Origin: CAZJWC01 sp964550125
Lineage (GTDB): Bacteria; Bacillota; Clostridia; Christensenellales; Borkfalkiaceae
Direction: 5' to 3'
DNA: 64,000 bases
Assembly: GCA_964550125.1 (NCBI GenBank)
Contig: CAZJWC010000006.1
Span: 10,039 to 74,038 of the forward strand
In this document: in pieces, positions 7,028 through 15,156 of the stretch
How positions within the stretch are numbered: position 1 is the stretch's first letter
Layout: each line of letters starts with the position of its first letter
The notes under the pieces: model-generated
Seen by the model: the letters and a program-made list of their open reading frames with translations, nothing else
Database searches by the model: none
What the model was told of the DNA's origin: nothing
Program-made: the position numbers and the translations under genes

Positions 7028-8980
7028 ATGGAAAAGCAAAAATATTATTTAACTTCATCTCTACCCTACGCCTCTGGCAAACAACATATAGGAAATATGT
7101 ATGAAATGGTCGTTGCCGATAGTTTAGCCAGATACAAAAAAACGCAAGGCTACGATGTATTTTTTCAAACGGGAACAGATGAACACGGCGAAAAAATTGA
7201 GTTAAAAGCAAAAGCCGAGGGAATTACTCCTAAACAATTTACAGACAGAACCTCAAGCACTTTTAAAGCACTACAAGAAAACTTAAATGTAAAGTACGAC
7301 AATTTTATTCGTACTACTGACGAGCATCACAAAAAACAAGTGCAAAAGATTTTTGATAAATTAGTTGCACAAGGAGATATATATAAAGGCAACTACGAGG
7401 GTATGTACTGTACTCCTTGCGAAAGTTTTTGGACAAGTTCACAATTAGTTGACGGAAAATGCCCTGACTGTGGTAGAGATTGTCAACCTAAAAAGGAAGA
7501 AGCGTATTTCTTTAAAATGAGCAACTACGCCGACAAACTTTTAAAACATATTGAAGAAAATCCTGATTTTGTAACTCCTAGAAGCACTGCACAAGAGATG
7601 ATTAACAACTTTATCAAACCAGGTTTGAGAGATTTGTGCGTTTCAAGAACTACAATAAACTGGGGTATACCTGTAAATAGCGATCCTAAACACGTAGTTT
7701 ATGTTTGGCTTGATGCTTTAACAAACTACATTACAGGACTTGGCTATGATTTGGACGGCAATAACGCTGAAAACTTTAAAAAATACTGGCCCTGCGATGT
7801 TCATATTGTTGGAAAGGACATTGCAAGATTCCATATTATCTACTGGCCTATATTTGTTATGGCATTAGGCTTGCCCTTACCTAAAAAGATATTTTCACAT
7901 CCTTGGCTTTTACAAGACGGCTTAAAAATGAGTAAATCCAAAGGCAACATTATATATTCGGACGACCTTGTAAATGTTTTAGGTGTTGACGCTGTAAGAT
8001 ACTATCTACTTGCTGAAATGCCCTTTGATAATGACGGAAACATTACTTGGGAGAGTATAATCAATAAAACGAACTCCGACCTCGTAAACGTATATGGCAA
8101 CCTTGTATCACGCACCATTTCAATGGCAAACAAATATTTTGATGGCGTACTTGAAAACAAAAATGTATGCGAACCTGTTGATGATGAATTGAAAAACATT
8201 ATCGCTAGTGCATATAAAAAACTTAACGGAAGGATAGAAGAATTTAGATTTGCAGATGCAATGGGAGAGATTTTTGCAATTTTCCGTAGAGCAAATAAGT
8301 ATGTAGATGAAACTTGTCCTTGGGTGCTAGCCAAAGATGAAGGAAAAAAAGACAGACTTTCAACCGTTTTATACAATTTAGCACAAGCAATAGTTGCAGG
8401 AACTTCGTTATTGGCGCCTTTCTTGCCTGACGCTTGTGAGAAAATTTTAAAGCAAATGAACTGCAATGCAGTTGAATTTGAAAATATTGAAAAACTAGAC
8501 CTTATTCCAAACGGAACTAAGGTTACTTCAAAACATGAGTTTTTATTTAATAGACTTGATAATGACGAAATTATGAATAAAGTTTTGGCAATGTATGAAG
8601 AAAGAAAAGCAAAGGAGGAAAAAGTGGAAAAAGTAGAAGAAATTAAAACAGTAGAACAAATAAGTATTGACGATTTTGCAAAAATACAACTCAAGGTGGC
8701 ACTTGTAACTGCTTGCGAAAAAGTTGAAAAATCAGATAAACTTTTAAAACTTACCTTAAAACTAGGCAATGAAACAAGAACTGTTGTAAGTGGCATTGCA
8801 AAAGCGTACTCCCCTGAAGAAATGGTAGGCAAGAGAGTGGTTTTGCTTGCTAATCTTAAACCTGCTAAACTTCGTGGAATTATGAGTGAAGGCATGATTT
8901 TATGTGCTGAAAATGAAGAAGGCAAACTTGCACTTTTAACTCCCGATAAAGATATTGAAGACGGAAGTTGTATTTTTTAA
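7028..8980 (+). CDS. metG: methionine-tRNA ligase
   Basis: A 650-residue class I aminoacyl-tRNA synthetase that charges tRNA-Met. It shows the HIGH-type motif HIGN at residues 20-23, a zinc knuckle (CTPC and CPDC near residues 127-150) and KMSKS at 300-304. A C-terminal tRNA-binding (EMAP/Arc1-like) domain covers about residues 550-650, so this is the dimeric long form. The Lys/Glu-rich linker (about 525-540) joins the parts. The start is supported by GGAG 11 bases upstream. It is the first gene of an operon with tatD and ksgA; the metG-tatD order is common in Firmicutes. Confidence 0.98.
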   Translation: MEKQKYYLTSSLPYASGKQHIGNMYEMVVADSLARYKKTQGYDVFFQTGTDEHGEKIELKAKAEGITPKQFTDRTSSTFKALQENLNVKYDNFIRTTDEHHKKQVQKIFDKLVAQGDIYKGNYEGMYCTPCESFWTSSQLVDGKCPDCGRDCQPKKEEAYFFKMSNYADKLLKHIEENPDFVTPRSTAQEMINNFIKPGLRDLCVSRTTINWGIPVNSDPKHVVYVWLDALTNYITGLGYDLDGNNAENFKKYWPCDVHIVGKDIARFHIIYWPIFVMALGLPLPKKIFSHPWLLQDGLKMSKSKGNIIYSDDLVNVLGVDAVRYYLLAEMPFDNDGNITWESIINKTNSDLVNVYGNLVSRTISMANKYFDGVLENKNVCEPVDDELKNIIASAYKKLNGRIEEFRFADAMGEIFAIFRRANKYVDETCPWVLAKDEGKKDRLSTVLYNLAQAIVAGTSLLAPFLPDACEKILKQMNCNAVEFENIEKLDLIPNGTKVTSKHEFLFNRLDNDEIMNKVLAMYEERKAKEEKVEKVEEIKTVEQISIDDFAKIQLKVALVTACEKVEKSDKLLKLTLKLGNETRTVVSGIAKAYSPEEMVGKRVVLLANLKPAKLRGIMSEGMILCAENEEGKLALLTPDKDIEDGSCIF

Positions 8981-8982
8981 AG

Positions 8983-9753
8983 ATGTATATTGATACGCAC
9001 GCCCACCTAACTTATGACAGTTACGATTTAAAAAAAGTAACTGATGAATATGAGATAAATGGTGTTAAAAAAATTATAAACGCAGGCTACGACTTAGACT
9101 CGTCATTGTGGGGTGAAAGGCTAGCAAATGAATACGAGAGTATTTACTTTGCAGTTGGTGTACACCCTGCTGACAGCAAACAAGTAGATGAAAAGAATAT
9201 TGATATTTTTAAAAAACTTTCAACTCACAAAAAGTGTGTGGCAATAGGTGAAATAGGACTTGATTATCACTATGACAATACTGATAAGATAGACCAAAAG
9301 AGAGCGTTTATAAGACAAATTGAACTTGCTAATGAGTTGCAACTGCCTATAATTATTCACTCACGAGATGATGTTGAAGATATGCAAGAGATTTTAAAGG
9401 CAAATAGAAATTTACTTTTGAACGGTGGTGTTATGCACTGCTATTCGCACAGCAAAGAGTGTATGAAAACCTTTTTAGATTTAGGTTTGTATATTTCATT
9501 TGCAGGACCTATAACCTTTAAAAATGCCAAAAAAGAAGATGTTATTTCATATACTCCTGACGACAGGATATTGGCTGAAACGGATTGCCCGTATTTAACC
9601 CCCGAACCTTTTAGGGGAAAACAAAATGAACCTAAAAATGTAGTTTACGTTACTAAAAAAATAGCACAAGTAAAAAATAAGAGCACAGAAGAAATGAAAA
9701 AAATCATTTGGAAAAACGCTCACACTTTATTTAAAAAATTAAATGGTGATTAA
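8983..9753 (+). CDS. tatD: TatD family metal-dependent hydrolase
   Basis: A 256-residue TIM-barrel hydrolase of the TatD family (3'-5' DNA/RNA exonuclease activity is known in relatives). Visible ligand motifs: DTHAHL near the start, GEIGLDYHYD (about residue 92), HSRDD (about 125), MHCYSHS (about 150) and ETDCPYLTPEP (about 205). I start at ATG 8983 (MYIDTHAHL), two bases after the metG stop; a TTG at 8968 inside metG would add five residues. Coupled to metG and to the following radical SAM gene (2-base gap). Confidence 0.93.
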   Translation: MYIDTHAHLTYDSYDLKKVTDEYEINGVKKIINAGYDLDSSLWGERLANEYESIYFAVGVHPADSKQVDEKNIDIFKKLSTHKKCVAIGEIGLDYHYDNTDKIDQKRAFIRQIELANELQLPIIIHSRDDVEDMQEILKANRNLLLNGGVMHCYSHSKECMKTFLDLGLYISFAGPITFKNAKKEDVISYTPDDRILAETDCPYLTPEPFRGKQNEPKNVVYVTKKIAQVKNKSTEEMKKIIWKNAHTLFKKLNGD

Positions 9754-9755
9754 AA

Positions 9756-10355
9756 GTGAATACTTACTCATATCAAATTGACAACAATTTATATTTAAAC
9801 ATTACAAACAACTGTTCAAATGACTGTACATTTTGCGTTAGAAATGAAAAAGCAAGTTACTACGGCAACTACTTATGGTTAGATAAAGAACCTACAGTTG
9901 AGGAAGTTATATCAACCATTGACGACATAAAAAAATATGACGAGATAGTTTTTTGTGGATTCGGCGAACCGACCTATAGAATTTATGAGGTTATAACGAT
10001 TGCCGATGAACTAAAAAAATTGGGAGCAAAGCATATCCGTCTTAACACAAATGGACACGCTAATTTAATAAATGGTTACAATGTAGTGCCTCAACTAAAA
10101 CTAAAAATTGATGAAATAAATATTAGTATGAACGCATCTTCAAAAGAGTTTTACAACAAACTATGCAGACCTATCAATAAGGAAAAGGCTTTTGAAAGTA
10201 TGCTTGACTTTGGTAGATGTTGCGTTGCTGAAAAGATGAACGCACACTTTTCAATAGTTGACTGCATAGGCAATGAGGAAATTGAAAGGTGTAAAAATCT
10301 TGCAAAAGAGGTAGGATTACCTTTAAGAATTAGAGAATTTATACAAGACAGTTAA
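9756..10355 (+). CDS. TatD-linked radical SAM protein
   Basis: A 199-residue radical SAM protein with cluster cysteines C20, C24 and C27 (NCSNDCTFC) and the GFGEPT segment near residue 70. It belongs to the group described as TatD-linked radical SAM proteins, whose reaction is not known. It starts with GTG at 9756, two bases after tatD, and ends one base before ksgA, so it is locked into the metG-tatD-ksgA operon. In Bacillus the corresponding position holds rnmV (M5), which is absent here. A role in tRNA or rRNA maturation is only a guess from context. Confidence 0.85.
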   Translation: MNTYSYQIDNNLYLNITNNCSNDCTFCVRNEKASYYGNYLWLDKEPTVEEVISTIDDIKKYDEIVFCGFGEPTYRIYEVITIADELKKLGAKHIRLNTNGHANLINGYNVVPQLKLKIDEINISMNASSKEFYNKLCRPINKEKAFESMLDFGRCCVAEKMNAHFSIVDCIGNEEIERCKNLAKEVGLPLRIREFIQDS

Positions 10356-10356
10356 A

Positions 10357-11187
10357 ATGAACGATTTAAAGAGTATTTTAATAAAACACAACTTTTCTTT
10401 TAAAAAACAGTTTGGTCAAAACTTTATCTCGGACACGAACCTATTAAAAAGCATAGTTGACCTTGCAGAAGTTGGCAAGGACGACACCGTTGTTGAGATA
10501 GGTTGTGGTGCAGGAACGCTTACAAGAGAAATTGCAAAAAAAGTAAAACAAGTTTTCGCTTTTGAGATTGACACAAAACTCCAACCCGTTTTGGCTGAAA
10601 CTCTTGCAGGCTTTGACAACATTGAGGTTATTTTTAGAGATTTTTTAAAACAAAAACTTGATGAATTTGAAAAGAATATGCCTCAATATACAGTGATTGC
10701 AAACTTGCCTTATTACATTACTACACCACTTGTTATGCAACTTGTGGAACACAGCAAAAAAGCAAAATCACTTGTTATAATGGTACAAGAGGAAGTTGCT
10801 AATAGATTTTCAGCAAAAGAGAACACAGCAGACTATGGAGCAATTACTGCTAACATAGCCTTGCGTGGCGTTGCTAAAACGGTAAAGAGGGTAAATAGAA
10901 ATATGTTTTACCCCGTTCCTAATGTTGATAGCGCAATAGTAAAAATTGACTTTGTTGACGGAAGAATAAAAGTTAAAAATGAAAAAACTTATAAAGATGT
11001 AGTTCGCTCTGCCTTTATAAATAGAAGAAAAACTTTTAAAAACAACCTGATGACAAGTTTTAACTTCACCAGAGAACAAGCCGAAGATTTGCTTACAAAG
11101 TGTGAAATTGACCTTAATGCAAGGGGGGAAACTTTATCCCCTGAAAAATTTGCCCAACTTGCCGATATAATATTAGATAACAATTAA
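10357..11187 (+). CDS. rsmA: 16S rRNA (adenine1518-N6/adenine1519-N6)-dimethyltransferase
   Basis: A 276-residue KsgA/RsmA methyltransferase that dimethylates two adenines in the 3'-end hairpin of 16S rRNA. Motifs: KQFGQNF near the N-terminus, the SAM-binding VEIGCGAGTLT (about residues 47-57), the FEID acidic loop, and the catalytic NLPYYITTP (about 113-121). Last gene of the metG operon, followed at once by a strong terminator. Full length. Confidence 0.96.
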   Translation: MNDLKSILIKHNFSFKKQFGQNFISDTNLLKSIVDLAEVGKDDTVVEIGCGAGTLTREIAKKVKQVFAFEIDTKLQPVLAETLAGFDNIEVIFRDFLKQKLDEFEKNMPQYTVIANLPYYITTPLVMQLVEHSKKAKSLVIMVQEEVANRFSAKENTADYGAITANIALRGVAKTVKRVNRNMFYPVPNVDSAIVKIDFVDGRIKVKNEKTYKDVVRSAFINRRKTFKNNLMTSFNFTREQAEDLLTKCEIDLNARGETLSPEKFAQLADIILDNN

Positions 11188-11192
11188 ATAAA

Positions 11193-11230
11193 AAGCCATA
11201 GGCATTTGCCTATGGCTTAAATATTTTTTA
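11193..11230 (+). terminator. terminator after rsmA
   Basis: A perfect 12-pair inverted repeat (AAGCCATAGGCA with TGCCTATGGCTT) followed by AAATATTTTTT; ends the metG-rsmA operon. Confidence 0.85.
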
Positions 11231-11271
11231 AATTATAGATACTATTTTCATTTGATACATATCATAAAATG

Positions 11272-11295
11272 AAAAAAGACAACCCACAGTTGTCC
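11272..11295 (-). terminator. orphan minus-strand terminator
   Basis: Minus strand: stem GACAAC/GTTGTC with 5-base loop, followed by TTTTTT. It ends the candidate small transcript starting near 11385. Confidence 0.7.
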
Positions 11296-11385
11296 TTTCA
11301 AAATATTACATCAAGCCCTGCACATAACTCACACCATTTAGTTACGCACCAACTTGTCCTTATCGAATTTGTACTCATAGTATAA
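11272..11385 (-). ncRNA. candidate small transcript (about 114 bases)
   Basis: A promoter-like pair on the minus strand (TTCACA at 11416-11421, 18-base spacer, TATAAT at 11392-11397) and a terminator at 11272-11295 delimit a transcript of about 114 bases. Inside it a 26-codon frame (11298-11378) contains WCVTKWCELC, but its ATG lies about 7 bases from the predicted start with no SD, so an untranslated RNA is at least as likely. I recognise no family. Confidence 0.4.
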
Positions 11386-11487
11386 CTTATAATTATAAAA
11401 AACACTTGTAGGTTTTGTGAAAAAATATAAAAAAACTGTGATTGTTTGATATTTTTGTCGAAAATAATTAACAAATTAAAAATTTTC

Positions 11488-11520
11488 AAAAAAGAAGGGA
11501 CAGTTTACAACAAACTGCCC
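11488..11520 (-). terminator. orphan minus-strand terminator
   Basis: Minus strand: stem GGGCAGTTT/AAACTGTCCC (one bulged base), loop GTTGT, followed by TTCTTTTTTG. It follows the small frame at 11534-11671. Confidence 0.7.
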
Positions 11521-11533
11521 TCGTCTATTTTAC

Positions 11534-11671
11534 TTAATACTCCATTGGATTATAAGTCATTGTTTTTTCCACGGAATACTTTGATGAACAAGTGCTAAAA
11601 AATACACACTCGTCCATCATAGCACCGATATTGTCTAACGTTTGTTTGAGCCACCATTTGCTGAAATTCAT
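11534..11671 (-). CDS. possible 45-residue peptide with two cysteines
   Basis: An ATG-started frame of 45 residues: a tryptophan-containing basic start (MNFSKWWLKQ), then a central CVFFSTC, then a polar C-terminus ending in PMEY. A terminator follows 14 bases after the stop, which favours an expressed unit, but no SD precedes the ATG and the ATG lies in the loop of a 10-pair hairpin. The layout (amphipathic start, small Cys core, polar tail) is loosely like AgrD-type autoinducer precursors, but no agrB-like processing gene is in the window, so I do not claim it. Confidence 0.25.
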   Translation of the reverse strand: MNFSKWWLKQTLDNIGAMMDECVFFSTCSSKYSVEKTMTYNPMEY

Positions 11672-11694
11672 TTTTCAGCAAACGTTTGTTTGAG
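11637..11694. repeat. 14-base direct repeat flanking a 10-pair hairpin
   Basis: AACGTTTGTTTGAG occurs at 11637-11650 and again at 11681-11694. Between and partly overlapping them is a perfect hairpin, TTTGCTGAAA (11657-11666) with TTTCAGCAAA (11673-11682), loop of 6. This could be a small duplication or the trace of an insertion. Confidence 0.6.
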
Positions 11695-11917
11695 ATTGTA
11701 AATTTATTTAAAACAACCTGAGTTGTAAAATATAAAAATCTCACCCATATTCTACTTTTAACCCTTTTCCCTAAACAATTTTCCCCGTTACAGAAGCATA
11801 ATAAAAATTTTATTTACTTTTGCTTTTATAGAAACACATAATTTTACAATTTTCTTTATAAAATTTCTGTTTTCATTTTATTTTTACAATTTTCACAATC
11901 CTTACACATTTAAATGA

Positions 11918-11941
11918 GAATAAAACGGGTTTTCACCCGTT
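11918..11941 (-). terminator. terminator after nifU
   Basis: Minus strand: stem AACGGGT/ACCCGTT with a short loop, followed by TTATTC. Ends the iscR-nifS-nifU operon. Confidence 0.7.
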
Positions 11942-11986
11942 CTATTGAAATCAAAAATATAAAGATACCAACAATTAAAAAATTTT

Positions 11987-12361
11987 TTATTGTGCTTTTT
12001 TCTTTGAAAGGTAGTCGTTAATAGCCTCTTTAATTGCTTGCTCTGCTAAAACTGAACAGTGTATTTTTTGAGGGGGCAAACCACCTAAAACTTCTATAAC
12101 CTTTTTGTTAGTAAGTTGCAATGCTTCCTCAATGCTTTTTCCTTTAATCATTTGAGTTGCAGTAGTACTTGTAGCCACTGCTGCTGCACAACCAAAAGTT
12201 CTAAACTTGCAGTCAACGATTATATCGTTTTCTACCTTTATAGTTATCTCCATTATATCGCCACATGCTTCGCTACCGATTTTTCCGTAGCCGTCAGCAT
12301 TTTCAATAAAACCTACATTTTGTGGATTTTGAAAAGCATCCATTACTTTTTCATTATACAT
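11987..12361 (-). CDS. nifU: Fe-S cluster assembly scaffold IscU/NifU-like
   Basis: A 124-residue scaffold protein on which [2Fe-2S]/[4Fe-4S] clusters are built from sulfur supplied by the cysteine desulfurase. Ligands visible: C33 with D35 (EACGD), C58 (FGCAAA) and C102 (HCSVL). This is the short form containing only the N-terminal NifU domain. It is 12 bases after nifS and ends the operon with a Rrf2-type regulator. Confidence 0.94.
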   Translation of the reverse strand: MYNEKVMDAFQNPQNVGFIENADGYGKIGSEACGDIMEITIKVENDIIVDCKFRTFGCAAAVATSTTATQMIKGKSIEEALQLTNKKVIEVLGGLPPQKIHCSVLAEQAIKEAINDYLSKKKAQ

Positions 12362-12373
12362 ATAAACTCCTTT

Positions 12374-13534
12374 CTACTTGTTATATAGGGGGGACATTGC
12401 CCTCAAGTCAGCAACAATCTTTTTTAGTGTGTCAACAGTATAGTCAACTTCCTCAATAGTGTTGTGTTTGCCAAAAGTGAAACGAATTGAGCCGTGTGCC
12501 AACCCCTCAGGCAAGCCGATTGCCAAAAGCACATGCGAAGGTTCAAGTGTTCCTGACGAACAAGCCGAACCACTAGACACACTAATTCCTGCTAAATCTA
12601 GTTTAAATAGTATCGATTCGCCCTCAATATATTGAAATGAAATATCAGCGTTTGCGGGCAAACGGTCATATCTATCTCCGTTTAGTTTAACATAGGGAAT
12701 TTCAGCCATTACTCTATCTATAAATCTATCACGAAGGGAAGACACATATTTAGCATTTTCTTCAAGTTTTTCATTTGCAAGTTTTAATGCTTCAGCCATA
12801 CCCACGATACTAGGAACATTAGTAGTTCCACCACGCATCGACCTCTCTTGATGCCCACCTGTAATGATTTTGCCAAGTCTTGTCCCAGACTTAACATACA
12901 AAACACCACAGCCCTTTGGACCGTAGAATTTATGAGCAGAAAAACTCAAAAGGGAAACACCAAGTTCTTGAACATTTACCTTAATTGCGCCCGTTGCTTG
13001 CACAGCGTCAGTAAAACAAACAATTCCTCTTTCTTGAGCAATCTTGCTTATCTCTTTAATAGGTTGAATTGTTCCTATCTCGTTATTAGCCATCATAACA
13101 CCTATAAAAATAGTGTCATCACGAATAATACTCTTTAAATATTCCAAGTCAACCTTTCCGTTCTCATCAACCTTTGCAAGCTGAACCTCAAAACCTTCCT
13201 TTTCAAGTTCCTTTGCAGTAGTCAGCATTGCAGGATGTTCAATCTCGCTGATAATTAAATGTTTTCCCTTTAAACTATAAGCATGAGCAACGCCCCTTAA
13301 AGCCCAGTTGTCAGCCTCGGTACCTCCAGAGGTAAAATATATCTCATTAGGTTTAGCACCTAATTGTTTAGCAATTTCATCTCTTGCCTCATCAACAGCC
13401 TTTACTGAATTTCTGCCAAAAACATGTTGAGAGTTAGGATTGCCAAACACTTCAGTAAAATAAGGCATCATTTTTTTAAAAACTTCTTCATCAAGCGGAG
13501 TAGTTGCCGCATGGTCTAAATATATATTTTTCAT
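12374..13534 (-). CDS. nifS: cysteine desulfurase (IscS/NifS)
   Basis: A 386-residue PLP-dependent enzyme of the class V aminotransferase fold. It removes sulfur from L-cysteine for Fe-S clusters and tRNA thiolation. The PLP lysine is in SFSAHKFYGPKG (about residue 208) and the catalytic cysteine in SSGSACSSG (about 328). The long catalytic loop is of the group I (IscS) type. Located between the Rrf2 regulator and nifU on the same strand. Confidence 0.96.
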   Translation of the reverse strand: MKNIYLDHAATTPLDEEVFKKMMPYFTEVFGNPNSQHVFGRNSVKAVDEARDEIAKQLGAKPNEIYFTSGGTEADNWALRGVAHAYSLKGKHLIISEIEHPAMLTTAKELEKEGFEVQLAKVDENGKVDLEYLKSIIRDDTIFIGVMMANNEIGTIQPIKEISKIAQERGIVCFTDAVQATGAIKVNVQELGVSLLSFSAHKFYGPKGCGVLYVKSGTRLGKIITGGHQERSMRGGTTNVPSIVGMAEALKLANEKLEENAKYVSSLRDRFIDRVMAEIPYVKLNGDRYDRLPANADISFQYIEGESILFKLDLAGISVSSGSACSSGTLEPSHVLLAIGLPEGLAHGSIRFTFGKHNTIEEVDYTVDTLKKIVADLRAMSPLYNK

Positions 13535-13573
13535 ATAAAACCTTCTTAAAGAAAATTGATTACTTTTTTAATT

Positions 13574-14008
13574 TCATTTATTACAATCACACTCAGTCTT
13601 ACAATGACAGGCTGGCATTTGCTTAAAATCATCTACCATTGACTGCAAAGTAATTTCGTCTAATACTTTATTGATACCGTCATACAATCTTTTCCAAACC
13701 GAACCTGAGGCACACTTTTTACAAGAGGCTGTAACGCAACCTACAATTTCCATATTGTCCTCCAGGGTACGAACTATATCACCAACTGTAATTTGCTCTG
13801 CACTTTTTGAAAGCACATAACCTCCGTTTGCCCCTCTCGTTGCAACTGTTATTCCTGCCCCACAAAGCATCCTCATAATTTTTTCAATATACTTGCTTGA
13901 TACTGAAATCTCCTTTTCAAGAGTTGATGCCGACATAGGCTTGTCAGGATTGAGTGCCAAAATATAACAGGCTCTTAAACCGTATTGTGATTTTGATGAT
14001 AACTTCAT
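13574..14008 (-). CDS. iscR: Rrf2 family transcriptional regulator (IscR-like)
   Basis: A 144-residue winged-helix regulator. The N-terminal helix-turn-helix is followed by three cysteines, C91, C96 and C99, positioned like the Fe-S ligands of IscR; the C-terminus adds a further cysteine group (CHCKTECDC). I chose ATG 14008 (MKLSSKSQYG) because GGAG lies 7 bases upstream; a TTG 12 bases earlier coincides with that SD. It probably senses Fe-S status and controls its own operon with nifS and nifU through the palindrome at 14023-14053. CymR, a cysteine-metabolism regulator of the same family, is an alternative, but CymR lacks the cysteines. Confidence 0.88.
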   Translation of the reverse strand: MKLSSKSQYGLRACYILALNPDKPMSASTLEKEISVSSKYIEKIMRMLCGAGITVATRGANGGYVLSKSAEQITVGDIVRTLEDNMEIVGCVTASCKKCASGSVWKRLYDGINKVLDEITLQSMVDDFKQMPACHCKTECDCNK

Positions 14009-14022
14009 CTCTTTCTCCAAAA

Positions 14023-14079
14023 AATAATTGCAACCAAACTGGTCGCAATTATTCTATAACTTTATTATAAATATGTCAA
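14023..14079 (-). promoter_or_regulatory. promoter and palindromic operator of the iscR-nifS-nifU operon
   Basis: Minus strand: -35 TTGACA (14074-14079), 17-base spacer, -10 TAGAAT (14051-14056). A 31-base dyad with perfect 9-base arms AATAATTGC/GCAATTATT (14023-14031 and 14045-14053), with further symmetry inside, starts at the -10 box and covers the transcription start. Position and symmetry fit repression by the Rrf2 protein encoded just downstream. Confidence 0.8.
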
Positions 14080-14085
14080 ATACTT

Positions 14086-14685
14086 TTATACATTTGAGAT
14101 ATTATTTTTTGAAAAAGAACAGCCACAATAATTCTGTCTATAAAGATTATATTCTTTGGAAAGATTTATTGAGTCTAAATAGCCGTTTTCCTTTTTAAAA
14201 TCACAGGGTAAAAATTCAATTTGGTACAACTTTTCAAGTTCAAAGCCTATTTCATTTATCCAGTTTGCGTTTTTCAGTGGACTTACAGAGAGGGTAGTAG
14301 TGAAAAAGTCAAACCCCTTTTCCCTTGCAACGCAAGCAGTTTTAGACATACGAAGTTTATAGCACTTTTTACATCTTGCACCACCTTCTTTTTCTCCTTC
14401 CAATCCGCGAATATAGGTATAAAAATCATCAATGTTGCTTTCAACATCTAAAAAACTCGCCCAGCCCGTAGTTTGCAAAAACTTCATCTGTTCAGCCTTG
14501 CGTTTAAGATATTCCGTTTGGTCATCAATGTTGGGGTTATAGTAAATCACCGTTATATTAAAATAATCTTTTAATACCTTTATGCAATGAGAAGAACAAG
14601 GAGCACAACAGCTATGCAATAAAAGTTTCTTTTTGCCATTTAAACTATTTATTTTTTCCTTCATAAGTTGATTAAAATTAGTCAT
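14086..14685 (-). CDS. queH: epoxyqueuosine reductase QueH
   Basis: A 199-residue protein of the QueH (formerly DUF208) family, which reduces epoxyqueuosine in tRNA to queuosine. Cysteine motifs: HSCCAPC near residue 25, RCKKCY near 102 and YCGC near 190, the ligands of its Fe-S/metal sites. The start at 14685 has AGGTGA 4 bases upstream; a longer in-frame start lacks an SD. Same strand as and directly upstream of iscR, but the strong iscR promoter between them suggests a separate transcript. Confidence 0.92.
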   Translation of the reverse strand: MTNFNQLMKEKINSLNGKKKLLLHSCCAPCSSHCIKVLKDYFNITVIYYNPNIDDQTEYLKRKAEQMKFLQTTGWASFLDVESNIDDFYTYIRGLEGEKEGGARCKKCYKLRMSKTACVAREKGFDFFTTTLSVSPLKNANWINEIGFELEKLYQIEFLPCDFKKENGYLDSINLSKEYNLYRQNYCGCSFSKNNISNV

Positions 14686-14835
14686 AAATTCACCTGGATA
14701 AATTTTAGCATTTTTTAAGAGAAAAAACAACAATATTAAAATCGTTGCTTTTTTTTATTTATTATGATATTATTTATTTATCGTGCAAATATATGTGAGT
14801 TTGTCGTATAGCATTTAAAAGGAGAATTTTATAAT

Positions 14836-15120
14836 ATGGAAATGCAAGAAAATCAACCTAAGATGAGCGTAGGTGCTTGGATAGGTACAATTTTGCTTGG
14901 TATTATCCCCGGTGTTAATATCGTTTGCTGGATACTTTGGTTTTTTGGTGTAGGAAATAAAAATAGATGCAGTTTTATCCGTGCATCATTTATCTTTTTT
15001 TTGGTAATGGTTGCACTATTAGTAGGTACATATTTTATTTTAACAAAACTTGTTGGAATTGACCTTATGCAAACCTTACAATCTTTGATTACAACGGTTA
15101 GTGAAATGATTTCAGCATAA
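14836..15120 (+). CDS. small membrane protein of unknown function
   Basis: A 94-residue protein with two membrane segments (about residues 12-37 and 47-70) joined by a short basic loop, with a polar tail. Preceded by AAAGGAG. It is a single-gene unit with its own terminator. I do not recognise a family. Confidence 0.7.
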   Translation: MEMQENQPKMSVGAWIGTILLGIIPGVNIVCWILWFFGVGNKNRCSFIRASFIFFLVMVALLVGTYFILTKLVGIDLMQTLQSLITTVSEMISA

Positions 15121-15130
15121 TAAAAAAATA

Positions 15131-15156
15131 ACGGACGTTTAAAACGTCCGTTTTTT
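15131..15156 (+). terminator. bidirectional terminator
   Basis: ACGGACGTTT pairs with AAACGTCCGT and is followed by TTTTT; preceded by A-rich DNA, so it serves both the small membrane protein gene and the convergent minus-strand gene. Confidence 0.85.

Larger units (their letters stand above)
11231..11917. other. gene-poor region with terminators, a hairpin within direct repeats and Cys-containing mini-ORFs
   Basis: This 690-base stretch has no gene that I recognise. On the minus strand it holds two clear terminators (11272-11295 and 11488-11520) with no known gene upstream of either, one promoter-like pair (11392-11421), and three short frames with cysteines (11298-11378, 11534-11671, 11856-11909). 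Composition is very AT-rich between these elements. It may hold small RNA genes, small peptides or a decayed gene. Confidence 0.6.

Noticed and set aside
8002..8925. A 307-residue open frame on the minus strand
   Set aside because: It lies wholly inside metG, is Ser/Phe/Leu-rich, has no SD, and is an antisense shadow of metG.
11534..11671. AgrD-type autoinducer precursor
   Set aside because: Only a loose resemblance in layout; no agrB-like protease or two-component partner lies near, and there is no SD.
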